A DNA stretch of 64,000 nucleotides from CF-72 sp051006215 (GCA_051006215.1 JBPCIO010000141.1:1-64000), one strand, 5' to 3'. Shown: positions 1 to 8,973, counted from the stretch's first letter. Program-made: numbers and translations. Notes: generated by a model from the sequence alone, not told the origin.

Positions 1-27
1 GCTCATTCCAATACTGACTGGGCCAGA

Positions 28-207
28 TGCAGCTCATTCCGACACTCGCCAAGACAATGGCCGTATCAATCACGAACTGGAGGGGACGGTTCGGCAATCA
101 CGCCGCTTCAAACCCGGCGAAGCCCCATCAAGCGGGGGTCGCCGCGGGAAGGAGCGCGCGGAGCAGCGACTGGCGGCGGGGGGGCGCAGCCTCCCCCGAC
201 CCGGACC
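28..207 (+). repeat. GC-rich intergenic repeat, copy 1
   Basis: Two modules lie side by side. Positions 28-139 match 2427-2535 (both begin TGCAGCTCATTCC). Positions 140-207 match 2536-2620, 2858-2930 and, on the other strand, 2310-2394. The first 282 bases hold no convincing gene; the small open frame across the repeat has repeat-driven composition. The repeat sits directly upstream of an ABC permease gene and looks like a dispersed intergenic element. Confidence 0.75.
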
Positions 208-282
208 CACCAGTGCGCCTAGCTCCTCCGACCCGGACTCCCTACCGGTGGTAGTCTGGTCAAGTATGGAAGGTGATGTGAG

Positions 283-1302
283 ATGCGCGGCCTAGACCTC
301 GGCTACTTCATGCGGCGGATTGGTATGTTTTTCCTGGTCGTCTTTGTCGCGGCGTCGTTCAACTTCCTCATCCCGCGCCTGGCGCCGGGGAACCCCATCG
401 GCGCGATCACGTCGCGCATGGCTAGCGCCAGCGCTGGAATCGAAAACGGCCAGGCCATGTTCGAGGCCTACCGCAAGCGCTTTGGACTGGATGACCCGAT
501 GTATGTCCAGTACGGCAAGTACATGTGGAACACCGTGCGCTTCGACTTCGGCCAGTCCCTGTCGGCCTACCCTGCGGACGTATCGGACATCATCCGTCCG
601 GCGGTCGGGTGGTCCATGGGTCTGATCGGCGTCAGCGTGCTCATTACCTTCGCGTTGGGGGTAACCATCGGCGCGCTGCTGGCGTGGAAGGGTACGCCCA
701 GGATCGTGAGAGCGCTGCTGCCCATCACCATGATCGGGGGCGTCCTGCCGTACTACCTGCTGGCGATGCTGCTGCTGTATGTCTTCGCGTTCACCACCAA
801 AATCTTGCCCATGAGCGGCGCCTACGACAGCGGGGTTGCGAGTGAACTGAGCTGGGGATACATCGCCACCATGGCTCGCCACGCGGTGCTGCCGGCGCTG
901 TCGATCATCCTCACCAGCGTCGGGGGCTTTGCGCTGACCATGCGGGGCTTGATGGTCAACACAATCGGCGAAGACTACATGTTGCTAGCAGATGCCAAGG
1001 GTCTGCCGAAGTGGCGCATCCTGTGGTGGTATTCCGTGCGCAACGCCATCCCGCCACAGGTGACGCACCTGGCCATTGCCCTGGGGTACGTGGTGTCGGG
1101 GGCGATCCTGGTGGAGATTGTTTTCTCCTATCCTGGGCTGGGCTACCAGCTCTACCAGTCGATCGTCAACAGCGACTACACCGTCATCCAGGCCATCACC
1201 CTCATCCTGGCCGTGTCGGTCGGGTTGTGCGTGCTCATCATCGACCTGATCTACCCGCGTCTGGACCCGCGGGTAACGTATGTGGCGGAGAGTTCGGGCT
1301 AA
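283..1302 (+). CDS. ABC transporter permease, DppB/OppB type
   Basis: Inner-membrane permease of a peptide/nickel/oligosaccharide-type ABC importer, 339 residues, the usual length for DppB/OppB. It starts with a membrane helix (about residues 10-30) and has further helices near 100-123, 140-165, 190-215, 255-280 and 300-325. The cytoplasmic EAA-type loop that contacts the ATPase is visible near residue 235 (DAKGLPKWRILWW). The stop overlaps the start of the next permease by one base (TAATG), so the two are translationally coupled. No substrate-binding protein is in the window; it probably lies upstream. The substrate cannot be read from the permease; relatives import oligopeptides or, in several thermophiles and Chloroflexota, oligosaccharides. 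Confidence 0.93.
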   Translation: MRGLDLGYFMRRIGMFFLVVFVAASFNFLIPRLAPGNPIGAITSRMASASAGIENGQAMFEAYRKRFGLDDPMYVQYGKYMWNTVRFDFGQSLSAYPADVSDIIRPAVGWSMGLIGVSVLITFALGVTIGALLAWKGTPRIVRALLPITMIGGVLPYYLLAMLLLYVFAFTTKILPMSGAYDSGVASELSWGYIATMARHAVLPALSIILTSVGGFALTMRGLMVNTIGEDYMLLADAKGLPKWRILWWYSVRNAIPPQVTHLAIALGYVVSGAILVEIVFSYPGLGYQLYQSIVNSDYTVIQAITLILAVSVGLCVLIIDLIYPRLDPRVTYVAESSG

Positions 1303-2216
1303 TGGACACAGCAGCTATACCAGGGACGACGCCGTTCATCCCCCTCACGACCGTTCGCGGTCCGGTGCGGCGAATGGTTGCTTTCTTCAGCGACAACCGG
1401 CTCTTCACGGCCGGGGTCTTGCTGTTGCTGGCGCTGTACCTGTTCGGCCTCGTCGGGTTGCTGCTGATCAACCCGAAGGGGTCCGATATGGGCGCCGTGC
1501 CGCTGAATCTCAGCCCGTCCGCGGCGCATCCGCTGGGGACCGACGGATTGGGCCGCGACATGCTGGCGGTGATGGTGATCGGCATTCCCAACACCTTCAA
1601 AATCGGCTTCATGGCCGGGGCCGTGGGTGTCGTCATCGGAACGCTCATCGGCCTGTTCGCGGGCTACTACCGGGGCTACGCGGACATGATCTTCAGCAGC
1701 TTCGCCGACGTGATGCTGGTGATCCCGACTCTGGCCATCCTGATCACCGTGTCCGCCTACGTCCGGGTGGTCACCGTAGAAATCATGGCCGTGATCGTGG
1801 GTCTGCTGGCCTGGCCACTGTCGGCGCGGGTGATCCGCTCCCAGACGCTCAGCTTGCGCGAGCGCCTATTCGTGCAAGTCGCCAAGCTCTCGGGCGAGAA
1901 CGACTTCGAGATCATCACCCGCCAGATTCTGCCCAACCTGACCGCCTACATGGCGGCCTCGTTTGTGGGCGCGGTCAGCGGCGGCATCCTGGCATCGGTC
2001 GGCCTGGAGGTGCTCGGCCTCGGCCCGCAGAACGTCCCGACCATCGGTCGTACGCTCTTCTACGCCTTCAAATACACGGCCCTGTTCCGTGGGATGTGGT
2101 GGTGGTGGGGTCCACCCGTGGTGACCCTGGCGGTCATCTTCACCGGCCTGTTCTGGATGAGCATCTCGTTAGACAAATACGCCAACCCGCGGCTCAAGGG
2201 CTCGGCCGGAGGCTAG
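1302..2216 (+). CDS. ABC transporter permease, DppC/OppC type
   Basis: Second permease of the importer, 304 residues. I chose the ATG at 1302 because it overlaps the upstream stop by one base and gives the expected DppC-like N-terminus: a short cytoplasmic segment, then a first helix near residues 30-55. A periplasmic-side segment carries the family signature HPLGTDGLGRDML. The EAA loop is present (VAKLSGENDFEIITRQILPN). It pairs with the preceding permease and the two ATPases further downstream. The operon is tight up to here, but a repeat-filled gap of about 790 bases separates this gene from the first ATPase. Confidence 0.93.
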   Translation: MDTAAIPGTTPFIPLTTVRGPVRRMVAFFSDNRLFTAGVLLLLALYLFGLVGLLLINPKGSDMGAVPLNLSPSAAHPLGTDGLGRDMLAVMVIGIPNTFKIGFMAGAVGVVIGTLIGLFAGYYRGYADMIFSSFADVMLVIPTLAILITVSAYVRVVTVEIMAVIVGLLAWPLSARVIRSQTLSLRERLFVQVAKLSGENDFEIITRQILPNLTAYMAASFVGAVSGGILASVGLEVLGLGPQNVPTIGRTLFYAFKYTALFRGMWWWWGPPVVTLAVIFTGLFWMSISLDKYANPRLKGSAGG

Positions 2217-2262
2217 CGCAAATGAAAGTCAGCTTGAGTGCCCCACTCGGTAGAGCCGGGTC

Positions 2263-2674
2263 GGGGGAGCCTGCGGGCGGGAGCGAGTCCGGGTTGAGGC
2301 GTTCTGCGGGCGGGAGCGAGTCCGGGTCGGGGGAGGCTGCGCCCCCCCGCCGCCAGTCGCTGCTCCGCTGCGCTGCGCGCTCCTTCCCGCGGCGGCCCCC
2401 CGCGTCCGTGCTGTCCGCGCTCGGAATGCAGCTCATTCCTACACCGGCTAGGCCGGTGGCGTATCCACTCAATCCGACAGGACAGTTCGCCAACCACGCT
2501 GCTTCAAACCCGGCGAAGCCCCATCATGCGGGGGTCGCCGCGGGAAGGAGCGCGCAGCGAGCTAGCGAGCGGAGCAGCGACTGGCGGCGGGGGGGCGCAG
2601 CCTCCCCCGACCCGGACTCGCTCCCGCCCGCAGAACGCCTCGACCCGGACTCGCTCCCGCCCGCAGGCTCCCCC
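2263..2674. repeat. Long near-perfect inverted repeat inside the ABC operon
   Basis: The left arm (2263-2394) is almost the exact reverse complement of the right arm (2536-2674); the right arm carries about 8 extra bases (AGCTAGCG). The central 141 bases contain the second copy of the TGCAGCTCATTCC module. Within the arms is a roughly 33-base tandem unit beginning ACCCGGACTCGCTCCCGCCC. The transcript of the importer operon would fold here into a very stable hairpin. No transposase and no credible gene is seen between 2217 and 3004. Confidence 0.85.
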
Positions 2675-2713
2675 AACCTGAACTCGCTCCCGTCCGCAGG
2701 CTCCCTGAACCCG
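2607..2713 (+). repeat. 33-base tandem repeats
   Basis: Three imperfect units of about 33 bases, each with a core like ACCCGGACTCGCTCCCGCCC followed by GCAG and a variable end, plus a partial fourth. Two reverse-complement units lie at 2263-2330. They belong to the same repeat family as the inverted repeat. Confidence 0.7.
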
Positions 2714-2857
2714 GATCCCAATTCGGCGTGCCGCCGATGACCGCGGCGACTGATTGCAACCCCCGCCAGATCCGCCCGCACAGCCTGAGTGAACCGCGAA
2801 CCGACTGGCCGTCGAGCACAACCGAGCCGTACGACGGCGGAGCTCGTCGCGGGGGGT

Positions 2858-2968
2858 CGCCGCGGGAAGGAGCGCGAAGCGCAGCGGAGCAGCGACTGGC
2901 GGCGGGGGGGCGCAGCCTCCCCCGACCCGGACTCCCTACCGCCCGCAGGCTCCCCCAACCTGAACTCG
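2858..2968 (+). repeat. GC-rich intergenic repeat, further direct copy
   Basis: Another copy of the module that starts CGCCGCGGGAAGGAGCGCG and ends in a CCCGCAGGCTCCCCCAACCT-like unit. It ends about 36 bases before the ATPase start, so any longer reading of that gene would translate repeat DNA. Confidence 0.75.
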
Positions 2969-3004
2969 TTGCTGTACCCGTACTACATCCTCCCTGGAGC
3001 TATT

Positions 3005-3982
3005 GTGGTTCTTGATCGCGTGCTTGACGTCCGGGACCTGCGCGTTAGCTATCACACCGCGGCCGGGCCAGTGCGCGCGGTGAACGGCGTCAGTTTTTTT
3101 CTGCGGCCCGGCGAACGATTGGGACTGGTGGGCGAGTCTGGCTCGGGCAAGACCACTACCGCGCTCAGCCTGATGCGGCTGCTGCAAGCGTCTGCCGCGA
3201 TCGAAGGCGGTGAGGTGCTGCTGGATGGCGTCGACCTGGTGAGGCTCTCGGAAGAGGAGATGCGCTTGACGCGGTTTGCCGAGATTTCGCTCGTCCCCCA
3301 GGGCGCCATGAACTCGCTCAACCCCATGCTGAAGATAGGCGAGCAACTGCGGGACACCATCCGCGCCCACCGGAAGGGGGGCAATTCCAGGCCCGCTGCT
3401 GAGGCCCGGATTCAAGAAGTGCTGGACTCAGTGGAGCTTCCCGCCCGCGTGATAGACAGTTATCCGCATGAGCTGAGCGGCGGCATGAAGCAGCGTGTCT
3501 GCATCGGCATGGCCATCCTGCTCAATCCCAAAGTGATCATCGCCGACGAACCGACCAGCGCGCTCGACGTGGTCGTGCAGCGCCAGGTGATGGAGACGTT
3601 ACGGCGGGCGCAGGAAGCGTTGGGGGCCTCGGTGATCCTGGTCGGACACGACATGGGCTTGATGGCCCAGTTCGTCGACCGAGTAGGTGTCATGTACGGC
3701 GGCAAGCTGGCGGAGGTCGGGCCGGTGCGAGGCATCTTCAAAGATCCCCTGCATCCGTATACCCAGTTGCTCATCAAGACCCTGCCGAACCTGCAGACGA
3801 AAGAGGATTTCCGTGGCATCCCTGGACTGACGCCGTCCTTGCTGGCGCCGCCTTCCGGGTGCATGTTCCATCCCCGCTGTCCACACGCTATGCCGCGCTG
3901 TTCGGTCGACGTGCCGGTCCTGGCGGAAGTCAAACCCGACGGCTGGGTGGCGTGTCACCTGTACGACGAGAGCCACCCGTGA
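3005..3982 (+). CDS. ABC transporter ATPase, DppD/OppD type
   Basis: Cytoplasmic ATPase powering the importer, 325 residues. It shows Walker A (GESGSGKTT, about 43-51), a Q-loop region, the ABC signature (LSGGMKQRV), Walker B with catalytic Glu (VIIADEPTSALD), the switch His (VGHDMG), and the oligopeptide-transporter C-terminal extension with conserved cysteines (FHPRCPHAMPRC). I chose GTG 3005 because GGAG lies 5 bases upstream at 2996-2999 and conserved sequence begins just after it. A longer frame back to 2789 reads through the GC-rich repeat and is rejected. The stop overlaps the next gene by four bases (GTGA). Confidence 0.92.
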   Translation: MVLDRVLDVRDLRVSYHTAAGPVRAVNGVSFFLRPGERLGLVGESGSGKTTTALSLMRLLQASAAIEGGEVLLDGVDLVRLSEEEMRLTRFAEISLVPQGAMNSLNPMLKIGEQLRDTIRAHRKGGNSRPAAEARIQEVLDSVELPARVIDSYPHELSGGMKQRVCIGMAILLNPKVIIADEPTSALDVVVQRQVMETLRRAQEALGASVILVGHDMGLMAQFVDRVGVMYGGKLAEVGPVRGIFKDPLHPYTQLLIKTLPNLQTKEDFRGIPGLTPSLLAPPSGCMFHPRCPHAMPRCSVDVPVLAEVKPDGWVACHLYDESHP

Positions 3983-5007
3983 AATCGCTGCTGGAAGCCC
4001 AGAACGTTACCAGGACCTTCGGTTCGGGCGTGCTGAAAAAGGGCGGCACGGTCGCCGTGGACGGCGTTTCCCTGATCATCAACGAGGACAAGCCATCCAT
4101 CACCGCCATCGCGGGCGAGAGCGGCAGCGGCAAGACCACCCTGGCGCGCCTGCTGCTGGGGGTGATACAGCCCACCAGCGGCTCGATCCTATACCGCGGC
4201 CGCGGCCTGACCAACATGGATCACCGCGCGCGCAAGGAATTCCGGCGCCAGGTGCAGGCAATTTTCCAGGACCCCTACGAGGCGTATAACCCGGTCTACA
4301 AGGTGGACCAGACGCTGACGACGCCAGTCCGCAAGTTCGGCTTGGCCCGTTCCAAGCAAGAGGCGCACCAGAAGATCGCGGAAAGCTTGCGGATGGCCGG
4401 CCTGCGGCCAGAGGAGACGCTGGGACGCTACCCGCACCAGTTGAGCGGCGGGCAGCGCCAACGCATCATGGTAGCCCGAGCGCTGCTGCTCAACCCGCGT
4501 GTGATCCTGGCGGACGAGCCGGTGTCTATGGTCGACGCGTCGTTGCGAGCGACCATTCTCGAGAGTCTGGTCAGGTTGAAGCGCGAGCTTGGTATCTCGC
4601 TCATCTATATCACGCACGACCTGACGACGGCCTATCAGGTGAGCCAGAACATCTACGTTCTGTATCGCGGCTCAGTCGCCGAGGTGGGCAGTGTCGAGAA
4701 GGTCATCCGCGACCCGAAACACCCGTATACGCGCCTGCTCGTCAACTCGATCCCACTGCCGGACCCGGACATGCGCTGGGGTGGCGAAAGCGCGAACGAA
4801 TCCAAGGCGTCAGCGCCTGGCGCCCCGCTGACGGAGGTCCGGGGCTGCAAGTTCTCGAACCGCTGTCCCTACGTCATGCCGGAGTGTCGGGAAGCTGCTC
4901 CGCCGTTGTATCTCACCGACGACGATCGCGCCGTAGCGTGCTACCTGCACAAGGACAGCCCGCCGGTCAATGGCGGCGAGATGGCGGCATCCCTGGCAGG
5001 TGATTAG
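3979..5007 (+). CDS. ABC transporter ATPase, DppF/OppF type
   Basis: Second ATPase of the importer, 342 residues. Walker A is GESGSGKTT near residue 45, the signature is LSGGQRQRI, Walker B VILADEPVSMVD, and the switch His is in YITHDL. The C-terminal cysteine-bearing tail (CKFSNRCPYVMPEC) is that of oligopeptide/dipeptide ATPases. The GTG at 3979 overlaps the previous stop as GTGA, which fixes the start; an upstream ATG in frame at 3859 would overlap the first ATPase by about 120 bases. Together with the partner ATPase it should form the heterodimeric motor beneath the two permeases. Confidence 0.93.
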   Translation: MKSLLEAQNVTRTFGSGVLKKGGTVAVDGVSLIINEDKPSITAIAGESGSGKTTLARLLLGVIQPTSGSILYRGRGLTNMDHRARKEFRRQVQAIFQDPYEAYNPVYKVDQTLTTPVRKFGLARSKQEAHQKIAESLRMAGLRPEETLGRYPHQLSGGQRQRIMVARALLLNPRVILADEPVSMVDASLRATILESLVRLKRELGISLIYITHDLTTAYQVSQNIYVLYRGSVAEVGSVEKVIRDPKHPYTRLLVNSIPLPDPDMRWGGESANESKASAPGAPLTEVRGCKFSNRCPYVMPECREAAPPLYLTDDDRAVACYLHKDSPPVNGGEMAASLAGD

Positions 5008-5374
5008 GACGGACCTGGTCCGCCCACAAGATGACGAGGCGGGCGGGCCGCATCGGCCAGCCCTGATGGTGCCCGGCGATAGCTCGCGCACGGCGGTGGC
5101 AGAGACCGCTAGTCACGGATCTATTAGCACACGCAGCGCCTAGCTGAAACCGCTCGCGACTGCTGGCTAAGCTCTGGCGGCTGCCAGGACCCGATCATTC
5201 CCACGAGCGTGGGTACTGGGGTCCAAGGCACGTCGTAAATGGTCTCGCCTGGGTGCATCGGGCCCCAGGGCTGACGCCCTCCACTTCGGTTAGCGACATG
5301 AGCCGGTGGACCGGGAACCCGGAGCAGCGGTTGGGGCAGTCGCCGTGGGAGTTGAGTAGGAGGTGCGGCCGCTG
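5008..5374. other. Intergenic stretch, no gene seen
   Basis: 367 bases between the ABC operon (rightward) and the end of a leftward acetyltransferase gene. It contains several short GC-rich inverted repeats (for example CCGGGAACCCGG near 5310), which may act in bidirectional termination. I see no tRNA, no clear riboswitch and no gene. Confidence 0.5.
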
Positions 5375-6310
5375 TTACGTCAAGTCCCGGTCCCAGGCCT
5401 CGTGGGCGCTGGAGACCTCGAACCCAACGCTCTGGTACAAGCGAAAAGGGGCTGGGTTATCTGCGTCCACGCCGAGGGTGATCGACCCGGCGCCGCGAGA
5501 GCGCAGGTGCTTAATGCCAGCCGTGAGCATGGCGCGGGCTATGCCCCGGCCTCTGACGTTCGGGTCCACCGTGACGTTCGAGATCCACGCGCGCGGGTTT
5601 CCGTCCGGGTTCTGCTGAGTTGGCTCGAAAACGGCGTGGCAGGTGCCGATGATGTGGCTTGGCGCATCGAGCTCAACCCCCAGCAGCATGCCCTCGCGCT
5701 GCCCTTGCAGGTCTCGCTGGAGCATCTCAAGCGAGATCGGCGCGAAGTTCCACGTTCCGGTCCAGGCCCGGTTGAGCGCTGAGAGCACCTGCTCGTCCTC
5801 GCCAGGCAGAATCGACCGCAGGCGAAAGGACGACTCGGAGGCAGGCACGGGGGTCGGGCTGGGCACACTAGCCGGTAGCAACATACGGGCAATGGTTCGG
5901 ACCCGGAGAAATCCAGCCGTGGTAGCCGCGGTCTGGATCCAGGTCGCCCGGGCCGGAACGAACATGCGGGCCCGCTGAGCACCGGATTCGCGTACCAGGT
6001 CGAGTCCACCCTGCACGAGCAGCGTCGCCAGCGGGAGTTGTCGGCTGGACACTTCCAACGCAACTCGCATGGACACGGTGCCGTCTAGACCGGGCTGGGC
6101 GCGCACAGCTACAAGGCCGACGACGCAGCCGGCGAGATCGAGCACCCGCAGGTCGGTCGCCCAGGCAGCCACAGACCAAGCTCCGCCAGACCAGCCGGCG
6201 GGATCGTCGTGGACGCTCGAGGCCTCCAGAATGGCCTGAATGGCCGTGGTTTCGGATGGTTTGGCGGCGCGCAATCTGGCCACCCCGGCATTGTCCGGGG
6301 CGCCGATCAC
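5375..6310 (-). CDS. Tandem-GNAT N-acetyltransferase
   Basis: 311 residues that read as two GNAT folds in series. The C-terminal half (about 155-305) carries a clear acetyl-CoA-binding motif A (VDPNVRGRGIARAML) and the typical end (NPAPFRLYQSVGFEV). The N-terminal half (about 5-150) is more diverged and is probably the structural or regulatory repeat. The two-domain layout and length resemble mycothiol synthase (MshD) and other tandem GNAT enzymes, but nothing shows the substrate. The GTG start overlaps the stop of the 121-residue gene upstream by four bases, so the two form one leftward operon. Confidence 0.85.
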   Translation of the reverse strand: MIGAPDNAGVARLRAAKPSETTAIQAILEASSVHDDPAGWSGGAWSVAAWATDLRVLDLAGCVVGLVAVRAQPGLDGTVSMRVALEVSSRQLPLATLLVQGGLDLVRESGAQRARMFVPARATWIQTAATTAGFLRVRTIARMLLPASVPSPTPVPASESSFRLRSILPGEDEQVLSALNRAWTGTWNFAPISLEMLQRDLQGQREGMLLGVELDAPSHIIGTCHAVFEPTQQNPDGNPRAWISNVTVDPNVRGRGIARAMLTAGIKHLRSRGAGSITLGVDADNPAPFRLYQSVGFEVSSAHEAWDRDLT

Positions 6311-6672
6311 TCGCCCAGGCCTCGTCCGTCCATGCTCAGCAACAGTTTGGCGATCAACTCTGTCTTGATCCCGTCTGGATCCTTTACGTAGATCGGGGTG
6401 ATGTCCCCGCGATCTGGGTCGAGGTAGGCGACGGCCCTGTCCACGCGGCGGCCTTTGATCTGCTGGTGTTCAGCTGGCTCAACCGAGATGGCGAACGGCT
6501 GGACGCGGGCGATGCTCTCTACCCCAGGCTGCTCCACGGCGCTGCACATCAGCGCCCCCTGGTGGCGGCCATGCGCCGAAGACAGGCGACGCTCAGCCAC
6601 CGGGAGCAGGTCCTGCGCATGCCAGCCCTCGCAACGGGCTACGAGCTCGGCGGTACGTTCAACGCTTGTCAT
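6307..6672 (-). CDS. Small protein, possibly a VOC/glyoxalase-like fragment
   Basis: 121 residues, no confident family. The C-terminal part contains YVKDPDGIKTELI, which resembles the last strand of vicinal-oxygen-chelate (glyoxalase-like) domains, where the Glu is a metal ligand; the rest is not obviously that fold. It is translationally coupled (GTGA overlap) to the tandem-GNAT gene downstream and divergent from the iron alcohol dehydrogenase, with only 51 bases between. Coupling supports it being a real gene; function unknown. Confidence 0.55.
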   Translation of the reverse strand: MTSVERTAELVARCEGWHAQDLLPVAERRLSSAHGRHQGALMCSAVEQPGVESIARVQPFAISVEPAEHQQIKGRRVDRAVAYLDPDRGDITPIYVKDPDGIKTELIAKLLLSMDGRGLGE

Positions 6673-6723
6673 GTCCTAGATATTGAACAATACGGTACAC
6701 CAGCGACGATCGACGTATCCTGA

Positions 6724-7887
6724 TTGCGCGTGCGACCGGTCGGCTACGGCAGCTTCTCCTACGCCAACCCGCGGACCATCCACTGGGGCCCGGGCACACT
6801 TGCCGAGCGTCTCGAACGCGAGCTGAGCGAGCGGCGTGTCCAACGCGCGTTCGTCATCACGACCCGCAGCGTCGAATCCAATCCTAGACTTGGAGGGCGG
6901 CTGAAAACGCTTCTCGGGTCGCGGCTAGCGGGTGGCTTCGCTTGCATCGGCCAGCATGCGCCGGCATCGGCTGTGGCGCACGCAACGCGAGCCGCGGCCA
7001 CGGCGAAGCCCGACGTCCTCGTCTCCTTCGGCGGAGGCAGTCCCATCGATGCGGCCAAGGCTGTCGCGTTCGCGCTGGCGAGTGGGCTCGACCTGAGCGA
7101 CCCTCAAGCAGCCGAAAAAGCGCGCGCGTTCACACCCAGTTCGGACGACCTGCTGCCACATCTGGCCATTCCGACGACATTGTCGGCGGCTGAGCTCTCG
7201 GGCTTGGCAGGCTTCACGACCGAGGATGCGCACGAAAAGGTTGGTCTGCGCGGCGAAGCGCTCATTCCGAAAGTAGTGTTTTTCGACGCACAGCTGTCGT
7301 TGGAAACGCCTCTGGAACTGTGGCTGTCGACCGGAATTCGGGCCGTCGACCACGCTGTCGAGACGCTACTGGCAGAGGGCAGTCAGCCATTGTCTGAGAC
7401 GCTGGCCCTGGAGGCGTTACGACGGCTCCACACAAACCTGCTGGTAACCCACGCCGATCCCTCCGACCTGGTCGCCCGCACCGAAAGCCAACTCGGCGCG
7501 TGGTTTTCGTTCACGCTGCCGGGCCGAGCCGCGTCGGGACTCAGCCACACCCTCGGCAAACGGATTGGCTCGCGACACGCCATTCCCCACGGCGTGAGCT
7601 CGTGCCTGCTGCTGCCGCACGTCTTGCAGTACCTCGTGGGGCGGACAGCGCCTGCCCAGGCGCGGATTGCGCAGGCGCTTGGCGTGGACGTGAGCGGCAT
7701 GCCGGTCGAGCATGCGGCCGCGTGCGCAAGCGAAGCCGTGGCAGCCCTGGTCCGCAGCCTGGGCCTGCCGAACCGTCTGTCAGCCTACCACCTGACCCAT
7801 GCCGACCTCGAAGCCGCTGCCCGGCCGGTCGCTAGCCAGGCCTACCCATTCGAAGACCTGGTCGGAATCTACAGAGCCGCGCTGTAA
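6724..7887 (+). CDS. Iron-containing alcohol dehydrogenase / maleylacetate reductase family
   Basis: 387 residues, the usual size for Fe-ADH family NAD(P)H-dependent oxidoreductases. The nucleotide-binding GGGS motif is present (SFGGGSPIDAAKA, about residue 100). Metal-ligand regions are recognisable: Asp and His in GIRAVDHAVE and His residues in GLSHTLGKRIG and HAIPHGV. The family includes alcohol dehydrogenases, lactaldehyde reductase and maleylacetate reductase; which reaction applies here cannot be decided, and no aromatic-degradation genes are nearby. The start is TTG 6724 (a GTG at 6730 is an alternative). A small membrane protein follows immediately. Confidence 0.88.
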   Translation: MRVRPVGYGSFSYANPRTIHWGPGTLAERLERELSERRVQRAFVITTRSVESNPRLGGRLKTLLGSRLAGGFACIGQHAPASAVAHATRAAATAKPDVLVSFGGGSPIDAAKAVAFALASGLDLSDPQAAEKARAFTPSSDDLLPHLAIPTTLSAAELSGLAGFTTEDAHEKVGLRGEALIPKVVFFDAQLSLETPLELWLSTGIRAVDHAVETLLAEGSQPLSETLALEALRRLHTNLLVTHADPSDLVARTESQLGAWFSFTLPGRAASGLSHTLGKRIGSRHAIPHGVSSCLLLPHVLQYLVGRTAPAQARIAQALGVDVSGMPVEHAAACASEAVAALVRSLGLPNRLSAYHLTHADLEAAARPVASQAYPFEDLVGIYRAAL

Positions 7888-8208
7888 GTGATGTTCGGCT
7901 CGGCATGGACCTGGGTGGGGCCGCTCTTGGGGGCAGCGTGGGTGTTCGTGGCGGTGCTGTGGACAACGCCGCCTGGATTTGGAGCGATTGCCGCTGTCGT
8001 GTTCGGCCCGCCACGGGGCACGAACGCCGATTCGGCGGCGTACGTCGTTGGTTCTGCAAGCAGTCTGGCGCTGATCGCGCTGCTGGTACTGGCGCTGGTA
8101 TCTGTCGGTATCGAGTTTGCCCTTCGGCTTCGCGATCAGGGTAAATGGTTTGGTGGCCCGCTCAAAGCTGCTAAAGTCCGCCACCATGTCCACAAGCACC
8201 CTGATTGA
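7888..8208 (+). CDS. Small two-helix membrane protein, unknown function
   Basis: 106 residues starting directly after the dehydrogenase stop (GTG 7888, or ATG 7891). Two hydrophobic stretches (about 8-35 and 50-75) suggest two transmembrane helices, followed by a basic, His-containing tail. Spacing implies co-transcription with the dehydrogenase and the next small gene, which overlaps it by 23 bases. No family recognised. Confidence 0.65.
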   Translation: MMFGSAWTWVGPLLGAAWVFVAVLWTTPPGFGAIAAVVFGPPRGTNADSAAYVVGSASSLALIALLVLALVSVGIEFALRLRDQGKWFGGPLKAAKVRHHVHKHPD

Positions 8209-8392
8209 CGAGATAACGCTCGGGCCACTTACCGCCGCCCAGCGCAGCGAGATCATGCGCCACGCCACCCAGCTTGGCCCCGAAGGTCGCCGTGTGTTCC
8301 GCCGCCTGCTCGTGCTGGGTCAGGCGCACGGCCTGGAGTCCGACTCGATTGGGCGCGCCGCGGCGCAAGCGCGCGCTCACTTCGAGGTCTGA
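8186..8392 (+). CDS. Small helical protein, unknown function
   Basis: 68 residues from ATG 8186; the frame is open upstream but this is the first good start. Predicted all-helical and soluble, with no Cys or membrane segment. It overlaps the small membrane protein by 23 bases in another frame and ends close to the convergent GbsR-like gene. Function unknown; the tight packing supports it as a gene. Confidence 0.55.
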   Translation: MSTSTLIDEITLGPLTAAQRSEIMRHATQLGPEGRRVFRRLLVLGQAHGLESDSIGRAAAQARAHFEV

Positions 8393-8433
8393 CGGTTCGT
8401 TTTTCGCGATTCAACCCGAGGACCACAGCGGCG

Positions 8434-8973
8434 TCAGTCCTCCTCGGTAAGTTTCAGAAACGCCTGCAGCGCCGACGGCTCGATCTGCAGGAATGTTTCG
8501 ATGCCACCGAAAAACAGGCGCACGAATTTCAACAAGTAGGCCAAGCGTTCTGCCTCGGCGCCTAGCTCTATGTCACCTGCCCTGTGTGCAATTGCTTGCG
8601 CATCAACTGCCGCGGCGTTGAGTCCAGCAATGACTGGGTCGAACTCGCGCTCTTTGCGCACCCGCACCGCGCGACGAAACCAGGTCCACGGCTCCGGCTC
8701 GGCGAGGTAGTGCTGGCGCCGGTCTGCGGGCAAGTACATCCGTCGCGCCAGGCCCCAGCCCAGGATGGCGTTCAGCTGCACCGACGCCGACGCTCGACTG
8801 ATCTCGAGTCGCTCGCACACCTCCTCGGCGGTCATCGGTCGACCCACGAGCAGAAGCAGGCCGTGGATTCGGCCAAGGAGTGGCGACACGCCCCAGGCGT
8901 TGGCCAGCAAGCCCCACTCGTTGATGAAGCGGTCTTCAATATCGCGTCTCGATTCAGTCATTCCCGAACGCAT
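8434..8973 (-). CDS. GbsR/MarR-like transcriptional regulator
   Basis: 179 residues with a winged helix-turn-helix near the N-terminus: the stretch GRPMTAEEVCERLEISRASA (about 43-62) matches the GbsR-type recognition region, preceded by the family-typical WGVSPLLGRIHGLL segment. The C-terminal helical part probably mediates dimerisation. GbsR proteins repress or tune osmoprotectant, efflux or membrane genes. The neighbour transcribed away from it is a membrane-anchored cytochrome c, with a 112-base shared promoter region. Confidence 0.85.
   Translation of the reverse strand: MRSGMTESRRDIEDRFINEWGLLANAWGVSPLLGRIHGLLLLVGRPMTAEEVCERLEISRASASVQLNAILGWGLARRMYLPADRRQHYLAEPEPWTWFRRAVRVRKEREFDPVIAGLNAAAVDAQAIAHRAGDIELGAEAERLAYLLKFVRLFFGGIETFLQIEPSALQAFLKLTEED

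Noticed and set aside
2789..3004. N-terminal extension of the first ATPase
   Set aside because: It is translated from the GC-rich repeat, and a good ribosome site precedes GTG 3005.
2217..3004. Repeat region considered as an insertion sequence
   Set aside because: No transposase frame and no clean target duplication; it looks like a non-coding dispersed repeat.
5290..5375. Sequence resembling part of a T-box leader (GGTGGACCG)
   Set aside because: The conserved T-box core does not match well and no suitable gene lies downstream on that strand.
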